Assembly (NCBI GenBank): GCA_938085045.1
Contig: CALKGI010000005.1
Location: 23,878 to 87,877 of the forward strand
Source of the DNA: an uncultured Alteromonadaceae bacterium
GTDB taxonomy: Bacteria > Pseudomonadota > Gammaproteobacteria > Enterobacterales > Alteromonadaceae
Length of the DNA: 64,000 bases
Reading direction: 5' to 3'
A model generated the notes under the pieces. That model was not told where the DNA came from. It searched no databases and was given only the letters and a program-made list of their open reading frames with translations. The translations under genes were made by a program, and so were the position numbers. This document shows, piece after piece, positions 7,280 through 20,222 of the stretch. The stretch's first letter is position 1. Every line of letters begins with the position of its first letter.

Positions 7280-9955
7280 ATGACACAACAGCTCGCCAGT
7301 TCGGCAACCACACAAGCGTTTTCATCGTTAAAAAACGCCGAGTTTCGGCCATTAATATTTATCGTATCTATCGGCATTTTGCTGACCATTATTGTCAGCA
7401 CCTTAATGTATACCTCGCATCAATCCTATAAAAGAACAGAGTTTGACTTAGTTGGCGCTCAATATGCCAATTTACTGCAAAACGGCCTTGACCGTAATAT
7501 CAATGCGCTCAAGTTTACCGGCGATTTTTTTAACTATTCGTCTGAGGTAACAAGAGCAGAGTTTGCCGAATTCACTAAAAAAGCTCTCGCCCGCTATCCC
7601 GACATTCATGCCTTCGCCTGGACCCCATTAATATCAGACGAGCAACGCCCATATTTCGAAAATAAAGCACAAGCCGAAGGATTCAACGAGTTTACCTTTA
7701 CCCGAAAAAATTCCGCCGGACAAATGGTCAAAACCGAACCATTGCCAGAGTATGTTGTGGCTTATTATATCGAACCAATGCAAGGCAATGAATTGGCTCT
7801 GGGCTATACCATTAACACCCAACAAGCCCGCTCACAAGCCATCAATAAAGCGTTTTCTAGCGCAGCGTTAACAGTATCGGCTGGCATTAAACTGGTTCAA
7901 GAATCCGCAGACGAACTGAGTGTATTGTTACTTTTACCCCTGTACGAAAAAGGGATAGTCCCAAGTCCTGCTTCAAGATTAGAAAAACGTAAAGGGTTGG
8001 TCGTTGAGGTGATCAAAATAGGCCGTTTCTTTGAACATTCCGTCAGAGAATTACCGTTTTTTGGCGTGGATGTTTATCTTTATGACATCACTGACGACAA
8101 AGAACATTCGTTATTATATTTCCATCCGGCCGACAAGCAACAAGGCACAACCCAACCCCTTTTAAACAAAACACAGCTTGAGAGTGGTTTACACAGCACA
8201 ATTAACCTCTCGATAGCCGACCGACAATGGCAAGTGTATTTTTCACCAACGGCGCAATACCAGCATGAAGACTTAATAATCGAGCAATTGGCAATCATCA
8301 CCACAGGTTTAGGTTTTACCGCTTTGCTCGGCATACTGTTGTGGCAAAAAATTAACTTTAACCAAAACATTTGCCAATCTAACCTTAAGTTGCAACGTCA
8401 AATAGATGAGCGCAACAAGGCCGAAAATCAAGCCAATAAAATGACAGAATACTTAGACACCGTATTGTTAAACTTGCCCATCGGCGTGTCGATACTTGAA
8501 GGGCCAGATTTGCGTTGTGTTAGAGTAAATCCGACCATGGCAACGCTAAGTGATATGACCCGAGATGATTATTTAGACAAACCACTGTCACAGATATTAT
8601 CCAAGTCACAAACCCGGTTTATTAACCAATTACACAAAGTATTAAAAACCGGACTGCCTATCGTTCATCAAGAATTCACTCAAACATTACCCGGGCAATC
8701 GAAAGAACCGCTATTTTTGATTGAATGGCACATTCCCATCAGAAGGCCAGACGAAGGTGCTAGTGCGATAGTGTCAGTAATGTTAGATATATCAGAGTTG
8801 AAAAACACCCAAGAACAGCTTGGACAAAGCGCTAAACTCGAAGCACTAGGTACTTTGGCAGGCGGCATCGCTCATGATTTTAACAACATATTGGCAGCCA
8901 TATTGGGCAATACCGAAATCGCCCAGATGACGCTAGACCAAGACAACCCCGCACGTAATTACCTGTCTAACATCGAAAAATCTGCCGTGCGGGCCGCCAA
9001 TCTGGTCAAACAGATTTTGACCTTTAGCCGCATGCAAAGCACAGAGCTAAACGCAATGGACCTGTCTCAATGCATACGAGATTCATTGAGCACAATCAGA
9101 GCCACATTGCCGAAAAACATCATCATCGAACAACAACTGCCAGCACAATGCCCTTTAATTTTGACCAACAGCAGCCAAATTGAGCAGATAATGCTTAACC
9201 TGTACAACAATGCCGTGCACAGCATAGAACCTGACGCGGGCACCATTCGGGTGATAGTGAAGGTCTTGCGACTCGAAAACCCGTCAGAAAACCTAGGATT
9301 GCAAGCTGGCGAATATGTGCGCCTAACAGTCATAGACAACGGCAAGGGCATCGCACCTGAGCACCTTGAACGTATGTTCGATCCGTTTTTTACCACCAAA
9401 GAAGTCGGCAAAGGCACCGGACTGGGTTTATCGGTGGTGCACGGTATTGTAGAGCGACATAATGGTAAAATTATCGTCAAAAGCCAGTTGTCTAAAGGCA
9501 CCACATTTGCGCTTTACTTCCCAACGGTGCAGACACAAGCTCACGTCACATCGCTGAAACACCCAGCACAAGAAAAAAATAACTCAGGGCAAAACAAGCA
9601 CATTTTGTTGGTTGAAGATGAGGAAACTTTAATTAACCTCTATCAACAATACTTACAAAAACATGGCTATAAAGTCACAGTGGCGAAAAACGGAGTAGAG
9701 GCGCTTGAAGTATTTACAGCCAATCCACAGCAAATTGATTTGGTGTTAACCGATCAGTCTATGCCAAAAATGACAGGCAAAGATTTGATTAAGGCTTTAT
9801 TTAAAATTCGCCCCGATATACCGGTGATCCTCTCTACTGGTTATTCTGATGTGATGACCGACGAAGAAGCGCTACAAATGGGGATTAAGAAATATTTGGT
9901 TAAGCCGATTAAGTTGTCGGTGTTAGAGCGGTGTATTGTGGAGTGTTTGGGGTGA
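7280..9955 (+). CDS. CHASE-PAS hybrid sensor histidine kinase
   Basis: Domains in order over 891 residues: membrane helix (about 25-45), periplasmic CHASE sensor (about 60-300), second helix (about 335-357), PAS domain (about 390-510), HisKA with phospho-acceptor His532 (GGIAHDFNNILAA), HATPase_c with N, G1 and G2 boxes (DNGKGIAP; GKGTGLGLSVVHGI), and a C-terminal receiver with phospho-acceptor Asp825 (VLTDQSMP). The ATG is preceded by AAGGT. No cognate output regulator is adjacent, so phosphorelay to an unlinked protein is likely. Ligand unknown; CHASE domains bind small molecules. A bidirectional terminator follows. Confidence 0.92.
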   Translation: MTQQLASSATTQAFSSLKNAEFRPLIFIVSIGILLTIIVSTLMYTSHQSYKRTEFDLVGAQYANLLQNGLDRNINALKFTGDFFNYSSEVTRAEFAEFTKKALARYPDIHAFAWTPLISDEQRPYFENKAQAEGFNEFTFTRKNSAGQMVKTEPLPEYVVAYYIEPMQGNELALGYTINTQQARSQAINKAFSSAALTVSAGIKLVQESADELSVLLLLPLYEKGIVPSPASRLEKRKGLVVEVIKIGRFFEHSVRELPFFGVDVYLYDITDDKEHSLLYFHPADKQQGTTQPLLNKTQLESGLHSTINLSIADRQWQVYFSPTAQYQHEDLIIEQLAIITTGLGFTALLGILLWQKINFNQNICQSNLKLQRQIDERNKAENQANKMTEYLDTVLLNLPIGVSILEGPDLRCVRVNPTMATLSDMTRDDYLDKPLSQILSKSQTRFINQLHKVLKTGLPIVHQEFTQTLPGQSKEPLFLIEWHIPIRRPDEGASAIVSVMLDISELKNTQEQLGQSAKLEALGTLAGGIAHDFNNILAAILGNTEIAQMTLDQDNPARNYLSNIEKSAVRAANLVKQILTFSRMQSTELNAMDLSQCIRDSLSTIRATLPKNIIIEQQLPAQCPLILTNSSQIEQIMLNLYNNAVHSIEPDAGTIRVIVKVLRLENPSENLGLQAGEYVRLTVIDNGKGIAPEHLERMFDPFFTTKEVGKGTGLGLSVVHGIVERHNGKIIVKSQLSKGTTFALYFPTVQTQAHVTSLKHPAQEKNNSGQNKHILLVEDEETLINLYQQYLQKHGYKVTVAKNGVEALEVFTANPQQIDLVLTDQSMPKMTGKDLIKALFKIRPDIPVILSTGYSDVMTDEEALQMGIKKYLVKPIKLSVLERCIVECLG

Positions 9956-10050
9956 ATGGGGGTGATGAAGGTTAACAGTGGCTTCGTTAAAGGCCGGTGG
10001 TCTGGAGGCTACGCAACAGGGGACAGATCAGTTGATGGCTTCACTATCAA

Positions 10051-10077
10051 AAAACCCGGCATTCGCCGGGTTTTTTT
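10051..10077. terminator. bidirectional rho-independent terminator
   Basis: AAAACCCGGC-ATTC-GCCGGGTTTT is a perfect hairpin with a T run on both strands. It separates the hybrid kinase gene from the convergent M4 protease gene. Confidence 0.9.
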
Positions 10078-10099
10078 AATTTAAATCAACTTATTGATT

Positions 10100-12244
<2,145 letters not shown>

Positions 12245-12600
12245 TTATATTATCGTTAGATTTTCGGGCGCTTATCGACTCTATTAAGTGAGACTTGTAA
12301 CAAGCATATCCTTCCCGGACTGTAATGAAGCCTCTTTAAAAGGCGGTTCATATTTTTGATGCGGCTAATTTATAACATTTAAGTAACAATTGCTACTTTT
12401 TATTGTCATGAAATGGGGCCGAATTGAGGTTTTCTTCTGTGTACCTTGCATACTCAAGTTGTATATAAAACTCTAGACATCACTAATAACCAATAAATAA
12501 CAATGACTTAAGATAGTTATTTAAACGAAAACTTGGTTTAAGCGTAAATGATATAAGAACGAAAATAAATTCAAAAAAATCATATAAAGAAGGTTGTGAC

Positions 12601-12646
12601 TTAAATGTTACAACTACGTTAGCGGTATTCGATGGTTAACATTTAA
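12601..12646. promoter_or_regulatory. widely spaced inverted repeat upstream of protease 1
   Basis: TTAAATGTTA (12601-12610) and TAACATTTAA (12637-12646) are perfect 10-bp arms 26 bp apart. They lie 366-411 bp upstream of the protease ATG. The paralogous protease has the related palindrome AAATGTTAACATTT at nearly the same distance, suggesting a shared regulator. Confidence 0.4.
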
Positions 12647-12703
12647 TCACGGTATGCAATAACATGTTTATTTACACGATGTTAACAAGTAGCAAAGCCT
12701 TCT

Positions 12704-12748
12704 ACCAGTCATCACCTGCTGGTAGAAAACGGGCTGGTGGTGACTGGT
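12704..12748 (-). terminator. hairpin 3' of the cyclase gene
   Basis: ACCAGTCATCACC pairs with GGTGGTGACTGGT (12 Watson-Crick pairs and one G-T) across a 19-nt loop. It lies 37-81 bp beyond the cyclase stop. No good U run follows on the minus strand, so termination is uncertain. Confidence 0.4.
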
Positions 12749-12784
12749 AAAAAATAGGCTGGTGGAGAGGACAGCCATTTCCCC

Positions 12785-14554
12785 CTACCCTTGTCGCCTC
12801 TCGGTACCATCCCAATTCGAGTCTACTCCATCGACCATGAACTGGGCAGAACGATGGTGATACTTGGCGGCAGTTTGATCTTTTGGATTACGTTTAAGCA
12901 CTTGCTTAAATAAGTAGGCGGCTTCTTCAAAGTCTCTTTCAAAATACAAAGACATGGCTTGTTCATATATCTCTAACGAATCTTGCTTAAGGTCGATAGT
13001 ATCAAAATCATCACCATCAAAAATTTCAAGCACAGTGAGGGTTTTACTTTCGTCTTGAAGTTTGAGCTTACCCAGTGGCCGTTGGTTAAAAGCATTATCT
13101 GGTGAGAGCTTTTCAAAACACAATTGACTCACCAATAAAGAGGCGCCATAAAGTTTGCTTAACCCTTCGAGCCGAGCGGCGAGTTTAACCGCATCAGATA
13201 TCACAGTGCCATCCATGCGTTGTTCGTCGCCTATGGTGCCCAGCATAACATCGCCGGTATCGAGCCCAATACCAATTGAAATTGCCTGTTTTTGCTCTAA
13301 TCCACGCTTTTCATTAAACAAAGAGATTTGCTTGAGGATTTCAATGGCGGCAATTACCGCATCATCAGGCGTGGTAGGAAACAACGCCATTACGGTATCG
13401 CCCAAAAACTTGTAAATAAATCCTTTATTACGATGAATAGACGGGATCACATAACTGAGATACTCATTAAGAAAATCGAAATTCTGCTTTGGTGTCATGT
13501 TGTCGGCAATTGCAGAAAAATCGCGAATATCCAAATACATCACAGTCATTTCAGCCTGAGTTTGGTCACCCAAGCGCACATTCAACACAGATTCATGTTG
13601 CAGATGCTTTAAAAACTCCACCGGAGCGAAACGAGTATAAGCTTCGGTGAGCCTACCCACATCTAACAGCGCCTGTAAACGTGCTAACAATTCAAGATCA
13701 TCACAAGGTATCGCGATAAAATCATTGGCGCCACACGAAAATCCTTGCGCCATAACCAAGGTCTGGTTGGTGTCGCCCAACAAAATAATCGGCAATTCAT
13801 TAAGTGCATATAACTTGCGAATGGCCAATACAAACTCAAAACCATCAAGCTTTGCCATTTCTATATCGAGCATCACCAAATCAAACGCACCGCTTTGAAT
13901 GCGTGCCATTGCAGTATCTTTGTTGGTAACACCACTTAATTGAAAACTACTGGCCGACAATTGATTCATTAACAACTGCTGGTTAATCGGTTGGGCAACC
14001 ACCAACACTTGGTTCATGTCAGGATTAATCTCTTTGGCTTGAAGTGTTTGGTTTTCAAGGCTTTGGGTTTGCGCGACCACTAGAGATGGTCCATCAGAGT
14101 CGTTGTTATCTGGTTTGCCGGTTTGAACAGAGGATAGGAGTGAAGTTTGAAGTGAGCCTTTTACTGGGTTTTCATCTACAGGCGGCGCTGGAATTGAATG
14201 AATATCGTTGGCCAGTTTAGATATGCCTCTGGCACTGGTCACCACCAAATCAAGGTTATCTCGGGTTTCTTGCGATAACTGGCCAGTTGCTCCACCAATT
14301 AATGAACCGGTCAAACCAATGATGCTATTAATAGGGGCTTTTAAGTTTTGAGCGGTTATTTCAAGCTGTTTATCTTTGCTTTTATTGGTTTGCAGCAGTT
14401 CTTCATTGAGGTTTTGTAACTGCGTGATCTTTTTAAGCTGGTTGCGGACAAATATCACCAAACCAACAATAACAAATACACACACAATCAATAATAAGGT
14501 TACAACAAAACTCATCGGATGCCTGTAGGGTAATTTAACAAAATTTATTGCCAT
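12785..14554 (-). CDS. class III cyclase with degenerate HisKA and pseudo-receiver domains
   Basis: A 589-residue protein with an N-terminal membrane helix (about 14-37), a HisKA-like dimerisation segment (about 62-120), a receiver-like domain (about 180-300), a class III nucleotide cyclase domain (about 330-510) and a TPR-like tail. The HisKA-type motif has Gln69 where the phospho-His should be (TAQNLKAPIN). The receiver keeps Asp230 (VMLDIEMAKLDG) but its acidic pair is replaced (VVAQPINQQLL) and the switch Lys is missing (DFIAIPCDD). The cyclase metal residues are intact (LDIRDFS, Asp342; YKFLGDTVM, Asp386). It is probably an active cyclase controlled by non-canonical signalling. It stands between the two protease genes on the same strand. 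Confidence 0.85.
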   Translation of the reverse strand: MAINFVKLPYRHPMSFVVTLLLIVCVFVIVGLVIFVRNQLKKITQLQNLNEELLQTNKSKDKQLEITAQNLKAPINSIIGLTGSLIGGATGQLSQETRDNLDLVVTSARGISKLANDIHSIPAPPVDENPVKGSLQTSLLSSVQTGKPDNNDSDGPSLVVAQTQSLENQTLQAKEINPDMNQVLVVAQPINQQLLMNQLSASSFQLSGVTNKDTAMARIQSGAFDLVMLDIEMAKLDGFEFVLAIRKLYALNELPIILLGDTNQTLVMAQGFSCGANDFIAIPCDDLELLARLQALLDVGRLTEAYTRFAPVEFLKHLQHESVLNVRLGDQTQAEMTVMYLDIRDFSAIADNMTPKQNFDFLNEYLSYVIPSIHRNKGFIYKFLGDTVMALFPTTPDDAVIAAIEILKQISLFNEKRGLEQKQAISIGIGLDTGDVMLGTIGDEQRMDGTVISDAVKLAARLEGLSKLYGASLLVSQLCFEKLSPDNAFNQRPLGKLKLQDESKTLTVLEIFDGDDFDTIDLKQDSLEIYEQAMSLYFERDFEEAAYLFKQVLKRNPKDQTAAKYHHRSAQFMVDGVDSNWDGTERRQG

Positions 14555-14642
14555 AAATCGGCTACTGAATTTACCATAAAGTACCGCTACAACGCTATGT
14601 TATATATAGAGGTATATCGGGTTTATTTTGCTGTTAAACGAA

Positions 14643-14676
14643 AAAAAGGCAACCACGTGAATGGTTACCTTTTGCT
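14643..14676 (-). terminator. rho-independent terminator of M4 protease 2
   Basis: AAAAGGCAACCA pairs with TGGTTACCTTTT (11 pairs plus one G-T), and the minus strand ends in a run of T. It lies about 70 bp beyond the protease stop. Confidence 0.75.
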
Positions 14677-14742
14677 TTTAAGTTTTAAATTTTACCGCGT
14701 TACTAGCGAGCTTCCCTGCCTGCGTTAAAATAAATTTCTTAT

Positions 14743-17349
<2,607 letters not shown>

Positions 17350-17763
17350 ATGCTACAGCTAGACAAAAACTTTTCGATACCATTGGCAGAAATAGAATTG
17401 ACCGCCATTCGCGCTCAGGGTGCCGGTGGCCAAAACGTCAACAAGGTCTCGTCTGCTATTCATTTACGGTTTGACATTAAAGCCAGTTCATTGCCTGCAC
17501 TCTTTAAAGAACGATTGTTGGCACTAAAAGACAGCCGAGTCACCAAAAATGGTATTATCATCATTAAGGCCCAACAGTTTAGAACCCAAGAAATGAACCG
17601 CGATAACAGTTTGAAAAGGCTGGCGGAGTTAATCAATTCGGTGATGGTGGTTAATAAAGTGAGGCGGGCGACCAAACCTACTAGGGGTTCACAGACTCGC
17701 CGAATGGACAGTAAAACAAAGCGTGGTGCGGTGAAGAACAATCGCGGTAAAGTGAGTTTTTAA
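17350..17763 (+). CDS. arfB: alternative ribosome-rescue factor ArfB (peptidyl-tRNA hydrolase)
   Basis: Releases stalled peptides from non-stop ribosomes. The 137-residue size matches the family. The release-factor GGQ motif is at residues 26-28 (RAQGAGGQNVNKV), followed by the compact catalytic domain and a very basic C-terminal tail (RRMDSKTKRGAVKNNRGK) that inserts into the empty mRNA channel in characterised ArfB proteins. It lacks the codon-recognition domain of RF1/RF2. It ends 17 bp from the convergent SLOG/LOG gene. Confidence 0.93.
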   Translation: MLQLDKNFSIPLAEIELTAIRAQGAGGQNVNKVSSAIHLRFDIKASSLPALFKERLLALKDSRVTKNGIIIIKAQQFRTQEMNRDNSLKRLAELINSVMVVNKVRRATKPTRGSQTRRMDSKTKRGAVKNNRGKVSF

Positions 17764-17780
17764 TGATTTGTTGCAACCCA

Positions 17781-18329
17781 TTACTCATGTAGTTTCAACA
17801 TAGAAGAAGTCATCTGTATAACATCCTCAACATCCTTAGCAAAATAAACTAGTTCGCGGTAAGCCTGTTTCGAAAAAATAAAATTATCGAGTAAAAATTT
17901 GATTTTTGTCGATTCAACATCACCAAAGATAATGAGTTTTCGGTTGAACTCTTTATTGGCTTGCAACCGGTTCCAGGTGACCATGGTTTCTGCCATCGTG
18001 CCCAGTTGTCCGTCCAATACAATAAAAACTTCACATTCACACAAAACGCTTAACCTTGAAAAGTAACAATCTTTCAAAATCAATTCGTCTATATCGTTGA
18101 TTGACATGTATCTTTGGTCGCCATAAGCCACCAACTTAACGTGGCTAACCTTCTTGGCCTTATGCACCCCTTGCAAAAAAAGGCCGATTAAGCCGGTTGT
18201 AGAACCGACAAAAATGTCGATGTCTTTGCTGGCCAACTCACCACCGAGCGCTTCAATTTGCGCCTGATACTCAGCGGGGCCAGTTAAATTTGCAGAGCCA
18301 AAAATGGCCACCTTTAATCGCTCACTCAT
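17781..18329 (-). CDS. SLOG/LOG-like Rossmann protein
   Basis: A 182-residue Rossmannoid protein of the LOG/SLOG superfamily, members of which bind or hydrolyse nucleotides. Visible features are the first strand and turn (VAIFGSANLTGP), a second loop (VGSTTGLIGLF), and the catalytic-region motif DGQLGTMAE, which corresponds to the PGGxGTxxE of LOG enzymes but with changed first residues. Whether it is a phosphoribohydrolase or only a nucleotide sensor is not clear. It follows the P-loop gene at 18380 by 50 bp on the same strand, so the two are likely an operon. Confidence 0.65.
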   Translation of the reverse strand: MSERLKVAIFGSANLTGPAEYQAQIEALGGELASKDIDIFVGSTTGLIGLFLQGVHKAKKVSHVKLVAYGDQRYMSINDIDELILKDCYFSRLSVLCECEVFIVLDGQLGTMAETMVTWNRLQANKEFNRKLIIFGDVESTKIKFLLDNFIFSKQAYRELVYFAKDVEDVIQMTSSMLKLHE

Positions 18330-18379
18330 CCTTATTTCTCTTTTAATAAACTCGGTTTATGCACAAAACATTAAGCACG

Positions 18380-19072
18380 CTACCTTGTTTGAAAGACATC
18401 TTGCATTTCTTTTACGGCTTCAAAATCAAACCTGTCCATTATGGTTGCCGCTGTTGCCTCTGGTGCCATATGGGTATTGTTGATATAGATATATTTTTCA
18501 AAGCGTTTGTGTAGCGCATCGTTCCAATTGGTGTTGAGCTTTTTACTAGACATCCAATCCATCAGATTTTTTTCTGACGCCACCACATTCACTTTGGTGG
18601 GTTTTTCGGCCAAGCGCTTTTCGCTTCTATTGCGCACAACCAGTGCACTAATGGTGGCTTTTAATTCAACTAAATGCACCCGATAGCCCAATTCAGCCAA
18701 ACAATCAAAATAGTTGAACCCGTAGTCGTCTTCCAAATCCCAAACAAAAGTAAATATCAAACCTTTACCACTGCCGTTTAGAAACTGCTTAAAAACGACC
18801 TCACGAATGCCCTCTACCATTGACCGATATGCATCATCTTCATATCCAAAGAAGTTTAACGCCAAATCAATAGACATATGATTGTGAAAAAGCCGATATC
18901 CGGTGAGTTTTTCCAAAGCCCTACCCACGGTCATTTTACCTACAGCAGGCGGGCCAAAGATAACAATCAAGTCTTTTTCAGCTCGATTGGGCGGATTTTT
19001 TGAGTTTGTATCAATCTCGGTTTTAGGTAAATCTATTGATTTATGCACTGTCACTTTTTCGGTAAACCTCAT
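18380..19072 (-). CDS. P-loop NTPase / small-molecule kinase-like protein
   Basis: 230 residues with a Walker A motif GPPAVGKMT near residues 40-48, then a shikimate/adenylate-kinase-like layout with FHNHMSIDL and a VWDLEDDYG segment that may carry the Walker B-like acid. A basic lid region follows (RNRSEKRLAEKPTK). This is the AAA_33/AAA_18-type kinase-like group; substrate unknown. The N-terminal about 30 residues are poorly conserved looking and there is no clear ribosome-binding site for the ATG, so the true start may be internal. It is upstream of the SLOG/LOG-like gene. Confidence 0.65.
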   Translation of the reverse strand: MRFTEKVTVHKSIDLPKTEIDTNSKNPPNRAEKDLIVIFGPPAVGKMTVGRALEKLTGYRLFHNHMSIDLALNFFGYEDDAYRSMVEGIREVVFKQFLNGSGKGLIFTFVWDLEDDYGFNYFDCLAELGYRVHLVELKATISALVVRNRSEKRLAEKPTKVNVVASEKNLMDWMSSKKLNTNWNDALHKRFEKYIYINNTHMAPEATAATIMDRFDFEAVKEMQDVFQTR

Positions 19073-19206
19073 TTGCTATTGCACAATTAATCGCCATGTT
19101 TACCCTTCTGTGACGCACTACCAATGAAAATTATTCTATACACAATTCTAAGGCTGTCAAACGGTGCTTTTTTTGCGTCCAACCAACATAGGTAAGGCAT
19201 TGATAT

Positions 19207-20001
19207 TTACCATTTGTTTCTGAGTTCGCGTAATTTCAAAAATACGGTTTTATCGCTGGGGTTCTCACCAATATCAGGAAACTCTTGTTGTAAAGTGGCA
19301 ATGAGCGTTGGATTTTGCAACCTAAAAAAAGCATTGATTTGCTTTTCCATTGCCATAGTCGACACCATTGCATCAGCGGGATTTTGGTCTTTAACTTTTA
19401 TCATTAACGCCTTGGCGGCTTCGTTGTCGGGTTCTCTGTTTAAGGTGAAACCTAAGTTATTGCTGATGTAGTCGTGTCCCGGATAAATACGGGTATCATC
19501 CTGCAATTGCGACAATTGAGAGGCAAATGTTTCATACAAAGCCGCCGGATGCCCACCACCATGGCAATTACCAACGCCGGCATTAAACAAAGTATCACCA
19601 CAAAATAATGCTGGTTCGTCGGTTTGTGACAACAAACAAACATGAGACATGGTGTGCCCGGGGGTATCCAATGCCAATAACTCAATGGTCTTACCCACGG
19701 TGACCACATCGCCAGCATCTAAACCGATATCAATTCCGCCGATAGTATCTTTGGCGTTTTGATGGGCCAGCAGTTTCGCCCCTGTCGCGGCAATCATCGC
19801 GTTATTTCCGCCAGTATGGTCGGCATGTTCGTGGGTATTGAGCACCTGAGTGATGGTCCAACCATTTTGCTTGGCAACCGCCAAACATTGAACGTGATCT
19901 AGCGGATCGATGGCCAACGCCTCACCCGTTTGCGGGCATACAATCAAGTAGTTAAAATTTCTAAAGCGGTTATTGGTCCATATTTGCTTAACAATCATCA
20001 A
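19207..20001 (-). CDS. gloB: hydroxyacylglutathione hydrolase-like MBL-fold enzyme (glyoxalase II)
   Basis: Hydrolyses S-lactoylglutathione to lactate and glutathione, the second step of methylglyoxal detoxification. The metallo-beta-lactamase motif THEHADHTGG gives ligands His57, His59, Asp61 and His62; further ligands are in DTPGHTMSH and FCGDTLFNAGVGNCHGG, and YPGHDY. The C-terminal substrate-binding helices typical of GloB are present (NREPDNEAAK...). Length 264 is normal. There are two adjacent possible Met starts. Confidence 0.88.
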   Translation of the reverse strand: MMIVKQIWTNNRFRNFNYLIVCPQTGEALAIDPLDHVQCLAVAKQNGWTITQVLNTHEHADHTGGNNAMIAATGAKLLAHQNAKDTIGGIDIGLDAGDVVTVGKTIELLALDTPGHTMSHVCLLSQTDEPALFCGDTLFNAGVGNCHGGGHPAALYETFASQLSQLQDDTRIYPGHDYISNNLGFTLNREPDNEAAKALMIKVKDQNPADAMVSTMAMEKQINAFFRLQNPTLIATLQQEFPDIGENPSDKTVFLKLRELRNKW

Positions 20002-20052
20002 TATTCCAGTTTTTTGTTGTTGTACAGATTGAGGTATTTTTTGTAATTATAG

Positions 20053-20169
20053 ATGAAATTTGAATTGAAATGGTTGGATCTGAAGACAAAGGCTGATGAG
20101 ATTTTGAAGGAGATTAAAGAAAAACGATCTTACCGGAGGCACACTGACCAACCAGCGGTAGCAAATTAA
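20053..20169 (+). CDS. possible 38-residue small protein
   Basis: A short frame with ATG at 20053 encodes a charged, likely helical peptide (MKFELKWLDLKTKADEILKE at its start). It has no recognisable ribosome-binding site and lies in a 220-bp gap. It may be a small protein, the relic of a larger gene, or chance. Confidence 0.15.
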   Translation: MKFELKWLDLKTKADEILKEIKEKRSYRRHTDQPAVAN

Positions 20170-20181
20170 ACGAAACGTACA

Positions 20182-20207
20182 GGTGGCGGGATAAAGAGCC
20201 CACCACC
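20182..20207 (-). terminator. hairpin 3' of the ABC permease gene
   Basis: GGTGGCGGG pairs with CCCACCACC (8 pairs plus one G-T), 16 bp beyond the permease stop. It lacks a U tract. Confidence 0.35.
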
Positions 20208-20222
20208 GTAATTCAAAAAACC

